Positions 15,805 through 22,987 of a DNA stretch of 42,088 nucleotides are shown here, piece after piece. Under the pieces are notes generated by a model that saw only the letters and a list, made by a program, of their open reading frames with translations, had not been told where the DNA came from and did not search any database. Position 1 is the first letter of the stretch. Every line of letters starts with the position of its first letter. The translations under genes and the position numbers were made by a program. The DNA comes from an uncultured Collinsella sp. (lineage in GTDB: Bacteria > Actinomycetota > Coriobacteriia > Coriobacteriales > Coriobacteriaceae): positions 1 to 42,088 of the forward strand of contig CAUDAE010000004.1 in assembly GCA_958447445.1 (NCBI GenBank), written 5' to 3'.

Positions 15805-16589
15805 TCAAGATTAAGTCTGCAACGCAAATTGAGCAGATGAAGAAGGCAGGAGCGCTATCTAAGATGGCGCTCCGCCACGTTGGAGCCATGGTTCGCCCCG
15901 GCGTGTCGACCTTCGAACTCGATCAGCTTGCCAAGCAGATTATCCGCATGCATGGCGGCACCCCTGCCTTTAAGGGTTACGGCGGCTTCCCCGGAACCAT
16001 TTGCGCATCGATCAACGATGCCGTGGTCCACGGTATTCCCAATCCCGACATGATCCTGCGTGATGGCGATATCATTTCCATCGATACGGGAGCTGTCGTT
16101 GACGGTTGGGTTGGCGATAACGCTTGGACGTTTTTCGTCGGCACCCCCACGCCCGAGGCTAAGGCCCTGTGCGAGGTTACGCGCGATTGCCTAAAGGCTG
16201 CCATCGAGCAGGCGGTTCCCGGTAACCATATCGGGGACGTCGGCTATGCCGTTCAGTCTCTTGCCGAGTCTCACGGTTACGGCGTGCTTCGCGATTACGT
16301 GGGGCATGGTATCGGTCGTGTGATGCACGAGGACCCCAACGTTCCAAATTATGGAAAGAAGGGGAGAGGCGTTCGCCTTCAGGCTGGTATGGTCATCGCC
16401 ATCGAGCCGATGGTTACGATGGGTTCCAATCATGTGAGCACAGGCTCCGATGGTTGGATCGTTACGACCAACGACCACCTGCCCGCCGCGCACTACGAGA
16501 ACACCGTCGCCATTACCAATGACGGCCCGGTGATTCTTACCACGGATGCCCAGGGTTCCTGGTGTTCCTTGCAAGGCGGTGAAATGTAG
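15801..16589 (+). CDS. map: methionine aminopeptidase, type I
   Basis: 262 residues, M24 family. It removes the initiator methionine. The metal-ligand regions are visible: SIDTGAVVDGWVGDNAWTF (two Asp), GHGIGRVMHEDPNVPNYG (His) and AGMVIAIEPM (Glu). Its ATG overlaps the adk stop by 4 bp. The N-terminus starts directly with IKIKSATQIEQMKKAGALS, with no zinc-finger extension. Confidence 0.97.
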   Translation: MIKIKSATQIEQMKKAGALSKMALRHVGAMVRPGVSTFELDQLAKQIIRMHGGTPAFKGYGGFPGTICASINDAVVHGIPNPDMILRDGDIISIDTGAVVDGWVGDNAWTFFVGTPTPEAKALCEVTRDCLKAAIEQAVPGNHIGDVGYAVQSLAESHGYGVLRDYVGHGIGRVMHEDPNVPNYGKKGRGVRLQAGMVIAIEPMVTMGSNHVSTGSDGWIVTTNDHLPAAHYENTVAITNDGPVILTTDAQGSWCSLQGGEM

Positions 16590-16664
16590 GGCTTGCTTCA
16601 AATGCACGCCTTAACATTTCAAATGTAACAAGTCCCACGTAGTTGTGGAGCCATTACGAAGATA

Positions 16665-16693
16665 TTACGATGCGTGGATACGTATTGTAGAAT
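16665..16693 (+). promoter_or_regulatory. candidate infA promoter
   Basis: TTACGA (16665-16670, weak -35) and TAGAAT (16688-16693, 5 of 6 to consensus) are separated by exactly 17 bp, in a 143-bp A+T-richer gap between map and infA. This suggests an internal promoter that gives infA-rpmJ-rpsM-rpsK-rpsD-rpoA-rplQ their own transcription. Confidence 0.5.
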
Positions 16694-16732
16694 ACTCAAT
16701 CGCTGTCGTTTTCTAGAGAAAGATGATTGCTT

Positions 16733-16951
16733 GTGAAGAAGGAAGACGCAATTGAGCTCGAGGGTACGGTAAAGGAGCCGCTGCCCAACGCCATGTTTAA
16801 GGTCGAGCTCGAGAACGGTCATTCGGTTCTGTGCAACATTTCTGGCAAGATCCGAATGAATTACATCCGCATTCTCCCCGGTGACAGGGTTGTCGTGGAG
16901 CTTTCCCCGTACGACCTGACCCGCGGTCGCATCACCTATCGCTATAAATAG
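16733..16951 (+). CDS. infA: translation initiation factor IF-1
   Basis: 72 residues from the GTG at 16733 (MKKEDAIELEGTVKEPLPNAMFKVELENG..), the usual IF-1 length. A TTG two codons earlier (16727) is possible. It is a single OB-fold with HSVLCNISGKIRMNYIRILPGDRVVVELSPYDLTRGRITYRYK at the C-terminus. IF-1 binds the 30S A site during initiation. No strong Shine-Dalgarno is visible; AGAGAAAGA lies about 8 bases before the GTG. Confidence 0.95.
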   Translation: MKKEDAIELEGTVKEPLPNAMFKVELENGHSVLCNISGKIRMNYIRILPGDRVVVELSPYDLTRGRITYRYK

Positions 16952-16953
16952 CG

Positions 16954-17014
16954 ACACGCATACACGCTCTTTTCCGACTGCAGGCTTAGCTCAACCTACG
17001 GTCGGTTTGCGTGT
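16954..17014 (+). other. infA-rpmJ intergenic stem-loop
   Basis: ACACGCA (16954-16960) pairs with TGCGTGT (17008-17014). Inside, CCGAC-TGCAGG pairs with CCTACG-GTCGG around an A+T-rich loop. No T-run follows. It is the third hairpin in this ribosomal operon's spacers. Confidence 0.55.
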
Positions 17015-17098
17015 GAAGACCAGCCATAGTTTTAAACGCCTGCGGCTGGGCGAGTAGATAGTAGGGAAGTAGTTTGAGCGCTACCGAAAGGAAGAACG

Positions 17099-17212
17099 AT
17101 GAAGGTACGTCCTTCGGTCAAGAAGATGTGCGATAAGTGCAAAATCATTAGGCGCCATGGCAAGGTCCTCGTCATTTGCGAGAACCCCCGTCATAAGCAG
17201 CGTCAGGGTTAA
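17099..17212 (+). CDS. rpmJ: 50S ribosomal protein L36
   Basis: 37 residues, MKVRPSVKKMCDKCKIIRRH followed by GKVLVICENPRHKQRQG. The zinc ligands C11, C14, C27 and H32 are all present (the zinc-binding form). AAAGGAAG lies just before the ATG, and it is 14 bp before rpsM. The position infA-rpmJ-rpsM is the standard one. Confidence 0.97.
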   Translation: MKVRPSVKKMCDKCKIIRRHGKVLVICENPRHKQRQG

Positions 17213-17226
17213 GAGAGGAGACTACG

Positions 17227-17601
17227 TTGGCCCGTATTAATGGTGTCGACCTCCCGCGTGAGAAGCGCGTTGAGATCGGTCTGACCTACATTTACGGCAT
17301 CGGCCGCACCACTGCGACGAAGATCTGCGTCGAGTGCAACGTTAACGTGGATACGCGCGTTAAGGACCTCACCGAGGATGAGGTTAACGCCATCCGCGAT
17401 TATATCGATAAGAATCAGATCATGGTTGAGGGCGACCTCCGCCGTGAGCGCAACCAGAACGTCAAGCGCCTTATGGACATCGGCTGCAACCGTGGCCTTC
17501 GTCACCGCAAGGGCCTCCCGGTCCGCGGCCAGCGCACCCACACTAACGCTCGTACCCGCAAGGGCCCGAAGCGTCAGATCGGTGCTAAGAAGAAGAAATA
17601 A
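17227..17601 (+). CDS. rpsM: 30S ribosomal protein S13
   Basis: 124 residues; contacts the P-site tRNA and the intersubunit bridges. MARINGVDLPREKRVEIGLTYIYGIG and RGLRHRKGLPVRGQRTHTNARTRKGPKR are diagnostic. The start is TTG at 17227 with GAGAGGAG at 17213-17220. Confidence 0.98.
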   Translation: MARINGVDLPREKRVEIGLTYIYGIGRTTATKICVECNVNVDTRVKDLTEDEVNAIRDYIDKNQIMVEGDLRRERNQNVKRLMDIGCNRGLRHRKGLPVRGQRTHTNARTRKGPKRQIGAKKKK

Positions 17602-17615
17602 GGAGCGCTAGATAG

Positions 17616-18020
17616 ATGGCTACTGCTAAGAAGAACGTTCGCGCTGCCCGTCTGAAGCGCGCGGACCGTAAGAACATTTCCGTGGGCCAGGCTCACATTC
17701 GTTCTACGTTCAACAACACGATCGTTTCGATCACCGATCCCCAGGGCAACGTCATTTCCTGGAAGTCGGCTGGCCAGGTGGGCTTCAAGGGCTCCCGTAA
17801 GTCCACGCCGTTCGCTGCCCAGATGGCTGCCGAGGCTGCTGCCAAGCAGGCCATGGAGCACGGTATGAAGAAGGCTTCCGTCTTCGTCAAGGGCCCCGGC
17901 CCCGGTCGTGCGACCGCCATCCGCTCCCTCCAGGCTGCTGGCCTCGAGGTCTCGAGCATCCAGGACAAGACCCCCATTCCGCACAACGGCTGCCGCCCCA
18001 AGAAGCGTCGCCGCGTGTAA
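17616..18020 (+). CDS. rpsK: 30S ribosomal protein S11
   Basis: 134 residues on the platform of the small subunit. AHIRSTFNNTIVSITDPQGNVISW, GFKGSRKSTPFAAQMAAE and the arginine-rich end HNGCRPKKRRRV are the family signature. It starts with ATG shortly after rpsM. Confidence 0.98.
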   Translation: MATAKKNVRAARLKRADRKNISVGQAHIRSTFNNTIVSITDPQGNVISWKSAGQVGFKGSRKSTPFAAQMAAEAAAKQAMEHGMKKASVFVKGPGPGRATAIRSLQAAGLEVSSIQDKTPIPHNGCRPKKRRRV

Positions 18021-18039
18021 CTGAAAGGATCGTATCAAT

Positions 18040-18636
18040 ATGGCAATCGACAGGACTCCTGTTCTTAAGCGCTGCCGTCAGCTCGGGATCGATCCCGCTG
18101 AGCTCGGTTACAGCAGCAAGAAGGAATCTATCCGTCAGCCCAAGCGCCGTCGCAAGGAATCTGAGTACGGCATGCAGCTGCGCGAGAAGCAGAAGGTCAA
18201 GTTTATTTATGGCGTTCTGGAGAAGCAGTTCCACGGCTACTTCAACAAGGCCCGTAAGATGAACGGCGTCACCGGTGAGAACCTCATGATCATCCTTGAG
18301 TCTCGCCTCGACAACGTTGTCTTCCGTCTTGGCTTCGCCCGCACCCGCAAAGAGGCTCGTCAGTCCGTCCGTCACGGTCACTTCACCGTGAACGGCAAGC
18401 GCGTGGACATTCCGTCCTACCGCGTCAAGGCCGGCGACGTCGTCGCTGTCGGCGAGAAGTTCCGTGACCTCCTCCCCATCAAGGAGGCCCTGATTTCCTC
18501 CGAGCGCTTTGAGGTCCCTGGCTGGCTCGAGGTCGATATCGAGAAGCTGTCTGGTAACGTGCTCGCTCTGCCGACGCGTGAGCAGATCAGCGGTGATATC
18601 AACGAGCAGCTCATCGTCGAGCTCTACTCTAAGTAG
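18040..18636 (+). CDS. rpsD: 30S ribosomal protein S4
   Basis: 198 residues. The S4 RNA-binding domain (about 90-150: ESRLDNVVFRLGFARTRKEARQSVRHGHFTVNGKRVDIPSY) is clear. The N-terminus lacks the four-cysteine zinc knot found in many S4 proteins (only one Cys, in RCRQLG), so it is the cysteine-poor form. S4 starts 30S assembly. Confidence 0.97.
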   Translation: MAIDRTPVLKRCRQLGIDPAELGYSSKKESIRQPKRRRKESEYGMQLREKQKVKFIYGVLEKQFHGYFNKARKMNGVTGENLMIILESRLDNVVFRLGFARTRKEARQSVRHGHFTVNGKRVDIPSYRVKAGDVVAVGEKFRDLLPIKEALISSERFEVPGWLEVDIEKLSGNVLALPTREQISGDINEQLIVELYSK

Positions 18637-18668
18637 TCCATCCGGGCTGCTGAGGCTGGAGGTAATAC

Positions 18669-19610
18669 ATGTCAGAATTCATTAGGCCTCAGGTTCAGGT
18701 CGAAGAGATCAACGAGACGTCTGCTCGTGTCTCCGTCGAGCCGCTCGAGCGTGGCTACGGCGATACGCTGGGTAACTCCCTTCGTCGCGTTCTTCTGTCC
18801 TCGCTCGAGGGTGCCGCCGTCGAGGCTATTCAGATCGATGGCGCGCAGCACGAGTTCATGACCATCCCTAACATGGTCGAGGATGTCACCGACATCGTCC
18901 TGAATGTCAAGGGTCTTGTCTTCAGGGCTCTCGGCACGACCGACGAGGCGACCGCCACCATCTCGGTTGACGGCCCCTGCGAGGTCACCGGTGCGGACTT
19001 CTTTATTCCGTCCGAGTTTGAGCTGGTCAACCCCGAGCAGCACATCGCAACGCTCACCGAGGGTGGCCATCTCACCATGAGCATGCGCATCGGCTATGGC
19101 CGCGGCTATGTTTCTGGCGAGGCCAACAAGCGCGACAACGATCCCATCGGTGTGATCCACGTCGACTCGCTGTACTCGCCGGTTTCCCGTTGCGCCAAGC
19201 TCGTTGAGGCTTGCCGTGTCGGTCAGCACACCGACTACGACCGCCTTGTCCTCGAGATCGAGACCAACGGCTCCATCGCCCCGCGCGACGCCGTGGTCCA
19301 GGCTGCCAATATCATCAACCAGCATATGGCCGCCTTTATGAACCTTGCCGAGACCCCCGAGGTCGAGGAGGAGGCTTCGATCTTCGCTCCCGAGGTCACC
19401 AACGACAACGCCGAGCTGGACAAGCAGATCGAGGATTTGGACCTTTCCGTCCGTTCCTACAACTGCCTTAAGCGCGCCAGCATTCACTCGGTCCGTCAGC
19501 TTGTTGAGTTCTCGGAGAACGATCTGCTCAACATCCGTAACTTCGGTGTTAAGTCGATCGAGGAAGTGAAGGACAAGCTTGAGTCCATGGGCCTGAGCCT
19601 GAAGGCTTAA
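18669..19610 (+). CDS. rpoA: RNA polymerase alpha subunit
   Basis: 313 residues. The N-terminal assembly domain includes LERGYGDTLGNSLRRVLLSSLEGAAV. An acidic linker (about 225-245) leads to the C-terminal DNA-binding domain, LDLSVRSYNCLKRASIHSVRQLVEFSENDLLNIRNFGVKSIEEVKDKLESMGLSLK. GGAGG lies just before the ATG. Confidence 0.98.
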   Translation: MSEFIRPQVQVEEINETSARVSVEPLERGYGDTLGNSLRRVLLSSLEGAAVEAIQIDGAQHEFMTIPNMVEDVTDIVLNVKGLVFRALGTTDEATATISVDGPCEVTGADFFIPSEFELVNPEQHIATLTEGGHLTMSMRIGYGRGYVSGEANKRDNDPIGVIHVDSLYSPVSRCAKLVEACRVGQHTDYDRLVLEIETNGSIAPRDAVVQAANIINQHMAAFMNLAETPEVEEEASIFAPEVTNDNAELDKQIEDLDLSVRSYNCLKRASIHSVRQLVEFSENDLLNIRNFGVKSIEEVKDKLESMGLSLKA

Positions 19611-19640
19611 TGCTTCGCATATTTGAGGAGAAACTAGACC

Positions 19641-20108
19641 ATGCGTCACAACGTTAAGAAGGGCCTGAAGCTCGGCACCGATGCGAGCCACACCAAGGCC
19701 ATGAAGAAGAGCCTTGCTAAGGCCCTCTTCGAGAACGACCGCACCAAGACCACCGAGACCCGCGCTAAGGCGCTGCGTTCGGTCGTCGATCCGATCATCA
19801 CCTGGGCCAAGAAGGGCGACCTGCACTCTCGTCGTCTGGCTATCGCCAAGCTCGGTGATAAGCAGCTCGTTGCCGAGATCTTCGACAAGGCTGCTCAGGG
19901 TATGTGGCAGGACCGCAACGGCGGTTACACCCGCATCATGAAGCTCGGCAACCGCAAGGGCGACAACGCTCCCATCGTTATCATGGAGCTCGTCACCGAG
20001 CCTTGCACGCCTAAGGCCAAGAAGGCTGCTCCGGCCCCCAAGAAGGCCGCTGCTCCCAAGAAGGTCGAGGCTGTCGAGGAGACTGCTGCCGAGGAGACCG
20101 CTGAGTAG
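19641..20108 (+). CDS. rplQ: 50S ribosomal protein L17
   Basis: 155 residues. The core MRHNVKKGLKLGTDASHTKAMKKSLAKALFEN and RNGGYTRIMKLGNRKGDNAPIVIMELV are typical. An alanine/lysine/proline-rich tail of about 35 residues (KAKKAAPAPKKAAAPKK..) extends it, as is common in Actinobacteria. It is the last gene of the operon. Confidence 0.98.
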   Translation: MRHNVKKGLKLGTDASHTKAMKKSLAKALFENDRTKTTETRAKALRSVVDPIITWAKKGDLHSRRLAIAKLGDKQLVAEIFDKAAQGMWQDRNGGYTRIMKLGNRKGDNAPIVIMELVTEPCTPKAKKAAPAPKKAAAPKKVEAVEETAAEETAE

Positions 20109-20134
20109 ACATTCCGTCTGCATAGGCTATATTC

Positions 20135-20166
20135 GAGGGGTACGTTCGCGTACCCCTCTTTTTTTT
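20135..20166 (+). terminator. rho-independent terminator of the ribosomal operon
   Basis: GAGGGGTACG and CGTACCCCTC form a perfect 10-bp stem on a TTCG tetraloop, followed directly by eight T. It is 26 bp after the rplQ stop. Confidence 0.97.
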
Positions 20167-20201
20167 GTCGCGATACCGTTGCTTGTTTGTTGGGAGCGCC
20201 C

Positions 20202-21026
20202 ATGACTGCGCCGTCTGATTTCAATTCGATTCCAGAGCTCGATGCCACGCTCGTTTTCCGCGTGGCCTACGATGGCTCGTCCTATAGCGGCTTTGCCGAG
20301 CAGCCTGGCCAGACGACGGTTGCGGGCGAGCTGCGCCGCGCTATCGAGACGCTCCTGCGCCGTCCGATCGACCTGACGTGCGCGGGGCGCACCGATGCCG
20401 GCGTACATGCCGTGGCCCAGTACATCAGCGTGCCCGTAACGGACGCTGAGCTCGCTTGTACGCGCCGTAGGTGGCTGCGGGCTATGGATGCCCTGCTGCC
20501 CAAAGATATCGCCATAAACGAGGTCTACAGGGCCCGTAAAGGCTTTTCTGCACGCTTTGATGCGCGTTCACGTACATATACGTACCGTATTGCCGATCGC
20601 GACGCGCGTCCCGTGCTCTCACGGGGTGCCGTGTGGTGGCATCGCTATCCCTTGGACGTCGAGGCCATGTCTGCGGCCTGTCCCGCGCTTTTGGGTGAGC
20701 AGGACTTTAAGAGCTTTTGCAAGGTTGCCTCGGCCGTTGGCAAGCCCACGCATCGCTGCGTGATGCGTGCCGAGTTTGGCCATGAGGTTGCGTTTGGCGA
20801 GGACATCCTGACGTTTACCATCGAGGGCAATGCGTTTCTGCATTCGATGGTCCGCACGATCGTGGGCACGCTTGTCGAGATTGGCATGCATCGCCGTGAA
20901 CCCGAGTGGATTCGCGAGGTCATCGATGCTTGCGACCGTATCGCTGCGGGCCCCACGGCTCCTGCCTGCGGCCTTACGTTTATGGGGGTGGATTACGATC
21001 CCGCCGAGCTTGTCGTGCTCGACTAG
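20202..21026 (+). CDS. truA: tRNA pseudouridine(38-40) synthase TruA
   Basis: 274 residues. It isomerises uridines 38-40 in the tRNA anticodon arm. The catalytic aspartate is D65 in TCAGRTDAGVHAVAQ; other family blocks are DGSSYSGFAEQPGQ, FSARFDARSRTYTYRI and FLHSMVRTIVGTLVEIG. The ATG at 20202 is chosen for the GGGAG upstream; a TTG five codons earlier is less likely. truA after rplQ is a widespread order. Confidence 0.96.
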   Translation: MTAPSDFNSIPELDATLVFRVAYDGSSYSGFAEQPGQTTVAGELRRAIETLLRRPIDLTCAGRTDAGVHAVAQYISVPVTDAELACTRRRWLRAMDALLPKDIAINEVYRARKGFSARFDARSRTYTYRIADRDARPVLSRGAVWWHRYPLDVEAMSAACPALLGEQDFKSFCKVASAVGKPTHRCVMRAEFGHEVAFGEDILTFTIEGNAFLHSMVRTIVGTLVEIGMHRREPEWIREVIDACDRIAAGPTAPACGLTFMGVDYDPAELVVLD

Positions 21027-21187
21027 GGGAGGGCTTGACGCGTCGTGCGTCGGCACCTGTCATCTGTGGGCTGCGCGTGTGCAACATCTGTTCTTGGCGT
21101 GCAATACAACCGGTGTCTCATTGCTTTTATTGCCGGGGTGTACCATGAACCACGGTTTGATTCATTGCTGTCGAGAGGACGGATAAC

Positions 21188-22228
21188 TTGGTTCGACGTG
21201 GCTCGCATCCGCGACTTTCGGTGATCCTTGTGGTAGAAGGTTCGCCCAGCTATGCGATGCGTGCGCTCGAGAGTATCCAGAACCAAGATCTCTACGATTT
21301 GCAGATTGTCGTTGTCTGCCGCGATGCTGCGCCCGGTGTGCGCCATTCGCTTCAAGTTGCTGCCGACAGGGACATCCATATTGATTTGATTGACGTCGAG
21401 GACTCGAAGCGCGGTGCTTGTCTTCGTGCCGGTTTTGCTGCCTCGCGTGGCTCTCAAATCATCGCTATGAACGCCGATGAGTGGTTAGCTCCGCAGTCCC
21501 TTTCCAAGATGGTCGATATCGCGTGCGATACTGCGGCAGACATAGTGTTCCCCACGGTGTCGCTCGACCGCTATGATGCACATCGAGAGCGCCATTCGCG
21601 CGTCTTGGATGTTGCCCCTATTGTCATTGAAGACAAGTCTTCGATGGTGACCGGGCTGTCCCAGTTGATTTTAGGCGGCCTAGTCGTTCAGACCTCTGGC
21701 GTGATGTATAGCCGTCCGCTGTTTGAGGCATGCCTTTTGTACGACAAGGCGTTTCGCACAGTTGGGTTTATGGCGTGCTCGCTCTCGCGGGCGCAGCGCG
21801 TCTCCGGATGCGGCGACGCTTGTTTCCACGCGGCGGCACCTAAGCTTACAGATGCCTTTGATCCCACCATGTATGCCAAGGTATCCGATGATACCCGAGC
21901 GCTCGACGAGCTTGCGGACTCACTCTCGGAAGCAGATAGCGGTGGTCGGCTCAAGCTGGCAACCCAAAAGTTCTACTTTGCCGGACTGGTCGCCTGCATC
22001 GAGAATTTGTGTCTGAGCCCGCATGGAGTGTCCTCAATCGAGCGTTCCGCCCGTATGCGTGATATGCTCGAGGCGCCTCGAACCCGTCAGATGGTCGCCG
22101 CGCTCAAGGATAACCATCGGGGGCTCGGTCTGTTGTTTGGGCCGATCGCCAGCGCCAAGCCCGCGCGCTGCGTGATGTGTACGCATCTGGCAGCTTTTCT
22201 TAACCGGACGGGCGCAAAAACCGCCTAA
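21188..22228 (+). CDS. family 2-like glycosyltransferase
   Basis: A 346-residue protein with a GT-A type N-terminal half: LSVILVVEGSPSYAMRALESIQNQ, then DLQIVVVCRDAAPG, then IIAMNADEWLAPQSLSKMV, where NADE sits in the usual DxD position. The C-terminal half has no recognisable domain and no clear membrane segment. The TTG start has GAGAGGA 8 bases upstream. The substrate is unknown; cell-wall or capsule decoration is the usual role. The 161-bp gap before it has no gene and only weak promoter matches. Confidence 0.72.
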   Translation: MVRRGSHPRLSVILVVEGSPSYAMRALESIQNQDLYDLQIVVVCRDAAPGVRHSLQVAADRDIHIDLIDVEDSKRGACLRAGFAASRGSQIIAMNADEWLAPQSLSKMVDIACDTAADIVFPTVSLDRYDAHRERHSRVLDVAPIVIEDKSSMVTGLSQLILGGLVVQTSGVMYSRPLFEACLLYDKAFRTVGFMACSLSRAQRVSGCGDACFHAAAPKLTDAFDPTMYAKVSDDTRALDELADSLSEADSGGRLKLATQKFYFAGLVACIENLCLSPHGVSSIERSARMRDMLEAPRTRQMVAALKDNHRGLGLLFGPIASAKPARCVMCTHLAAFLNRTGAKTA

Positions 22229-22234
22229 ACGGCT

Positions 22235-22272
22235 CATTTCGAAACAAACTTGCATAGAATTGTTTCGAAATG
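22235..22272. promoter_or_regulatory. perfect 13-bp inverted repeat upstream of argR
   Basis: CATTTCGAAACAA (22235-22247) and TTGTTTCGAAATG (22260-22272) are exact reverse complements with a 12-base spacer. Each arm itself contains the palindrome TTTCGAAA, with centres about 25 bp apart. It starts just after the glycosyltransferase stop and lies about 90 bp before argR. It may be an operator (dimer-of-dimers geometry) or a terminator-like hairpin, but no T-run follows. Confidence 0.6.
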
Positions 22273-22314
22273 CGTTCTTATACACAAAAGCCTTCAAATA
22301 GCGTTAAACTATTC

Positions 22315-22327
22315 AATCACTGATTGA
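22315..22327. promoter_or_regulatory. possible ArgR box in argR leader
   Basis: CAATCA-C-TGATTG is a 6-bp inverted repeat with a 1-bp spacer, within ATTCAATCACTGATTGATTG, 33 bp before the argR ATG. Size and A+T richness resemble half of an ARG box, but it does not match the E. coli consensus closely. Autoregulation of argR is common. Confidence 0.3.
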
Positions 22328-22360
22328 TTGTCTCCGCCATCTTTTGGAGTGAGGGTTTGT

Positions 22361-22798
22361 ATGGCTAAAAAACGCAATGGGCGCCAGGATGCCATTAGAG
22401 ATATTGTGCGCAATAAGGACGTCCGCACGCAGCGCGTGCTGGTCGATGAGCTCCGTGCTATGGGTTTTGATTGCACGCAGGCGACTGTCTCTCGCGATAT
22501 TGCCGACATGGGGCTGCGTAAGCTCCCTGAGGGCATCTATGTTCTGGCAGAGGATCTGCACCTGCAGCGTATGGTTTCCGAGCTCGTTACGGGCGTTCTG
22601 CGTACCGATAATCTGGTTATGATCAAGGCTCAGCCTGGCACGGCTTCCGGCATCGCCGCCGCCGTTGATGCGGCAGAGTTGCCCGATGTGCTCGGCTCGC
22701 TTGCCGGCAACGATACGATTTTGGTTATTGCCCAGACGGCCGAGGACGGCGAGCGTCTTGAGGCGCTGATCAATAAGCTGAGCAATTCTCGCAAGTAG
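22361..22798 (+). CDS. argR: arginine repressor ArgR
   Basis: 145 residues. The N-terminal winged helix (about 1-70: RQDAIRDIVRNKDVRTQRVLVDELRAMGFDCTQATVSRDIADMGLRKLPEG) binds ARG boxes. The C-terminal domain has GTASGIAAAVDAAELPDVLGSLAGNDTILVIAQT, the arginine-binding hexamer interface. The ATG at 22361 follows GGAGTGAGG. No arginine biosynthetic genes are adjacent, so it acts in trans, perhaps also on the carbamoyl/arginine-related genes at the start of the window. Confidence 0.93.
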   Translation: MAKKRNGRQDAIRDIVRNKDVRTQRVLVDELRAMGFDCTQATVSRDIADMGLRKLPEGIYVLAEDLHLQRMVSELVTGVLRTDNLVMIKAQPGTASGIAAAVDAAELPDVLGSLAGNDTILVIAQTAEDGERLEALINKLSNSRK

Positions 22799-22848
22799 GC
22801 GTGCGGGTCGTGCGCTCGGCACTGTGTGCGTGACATGGTGGCTTGTAA

Positions 22849-22876
22849 GGGGGTATCGACGTTGGTCGGTACCCCC
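22849..22876 (+). terminator. argR terminator hairpin
   Basis: GGGGGTATCGAC and GTCGGTACCCCC form a 12-bp stem (one T-G pair) on a GTTG loop, followed by TATATTGTTT. The tail is only moderately T-rich. Confidence 0.7.
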
Positions 22877-22921
22877 TATATTGTTTGCCGGTATAAAGAC
22901 CGTCCACCAGGTCGCTTTAAA

Positions 22922-22964
22922 CTAAAAGGCCCCCGAGCAGTTTAATAAGCTGCTCGGGGGCCTT
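22922..22964 (-). terminator. terminator of the penicillin-binding protein gene
   Basis: A perfect 15-bp stem (AAGGCCCCCGAGCAG at 22926-22940 with 22950-22964) on a 9-base loop. Read on the minus strand it is followed by TTTTAGTTT. It is 24 bp past the PBP stop. Confidence 0.9.
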
Positions 22965-22987
22965 GTTGCTAATGGCCGGATGAATTT

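Noticed and set aside
13876..20123. Long minus-strand frames opposite secY and rpoA-rplQ
   Set aside because: Same codon-bias artefact; the plus-strand genes are unambiguous.
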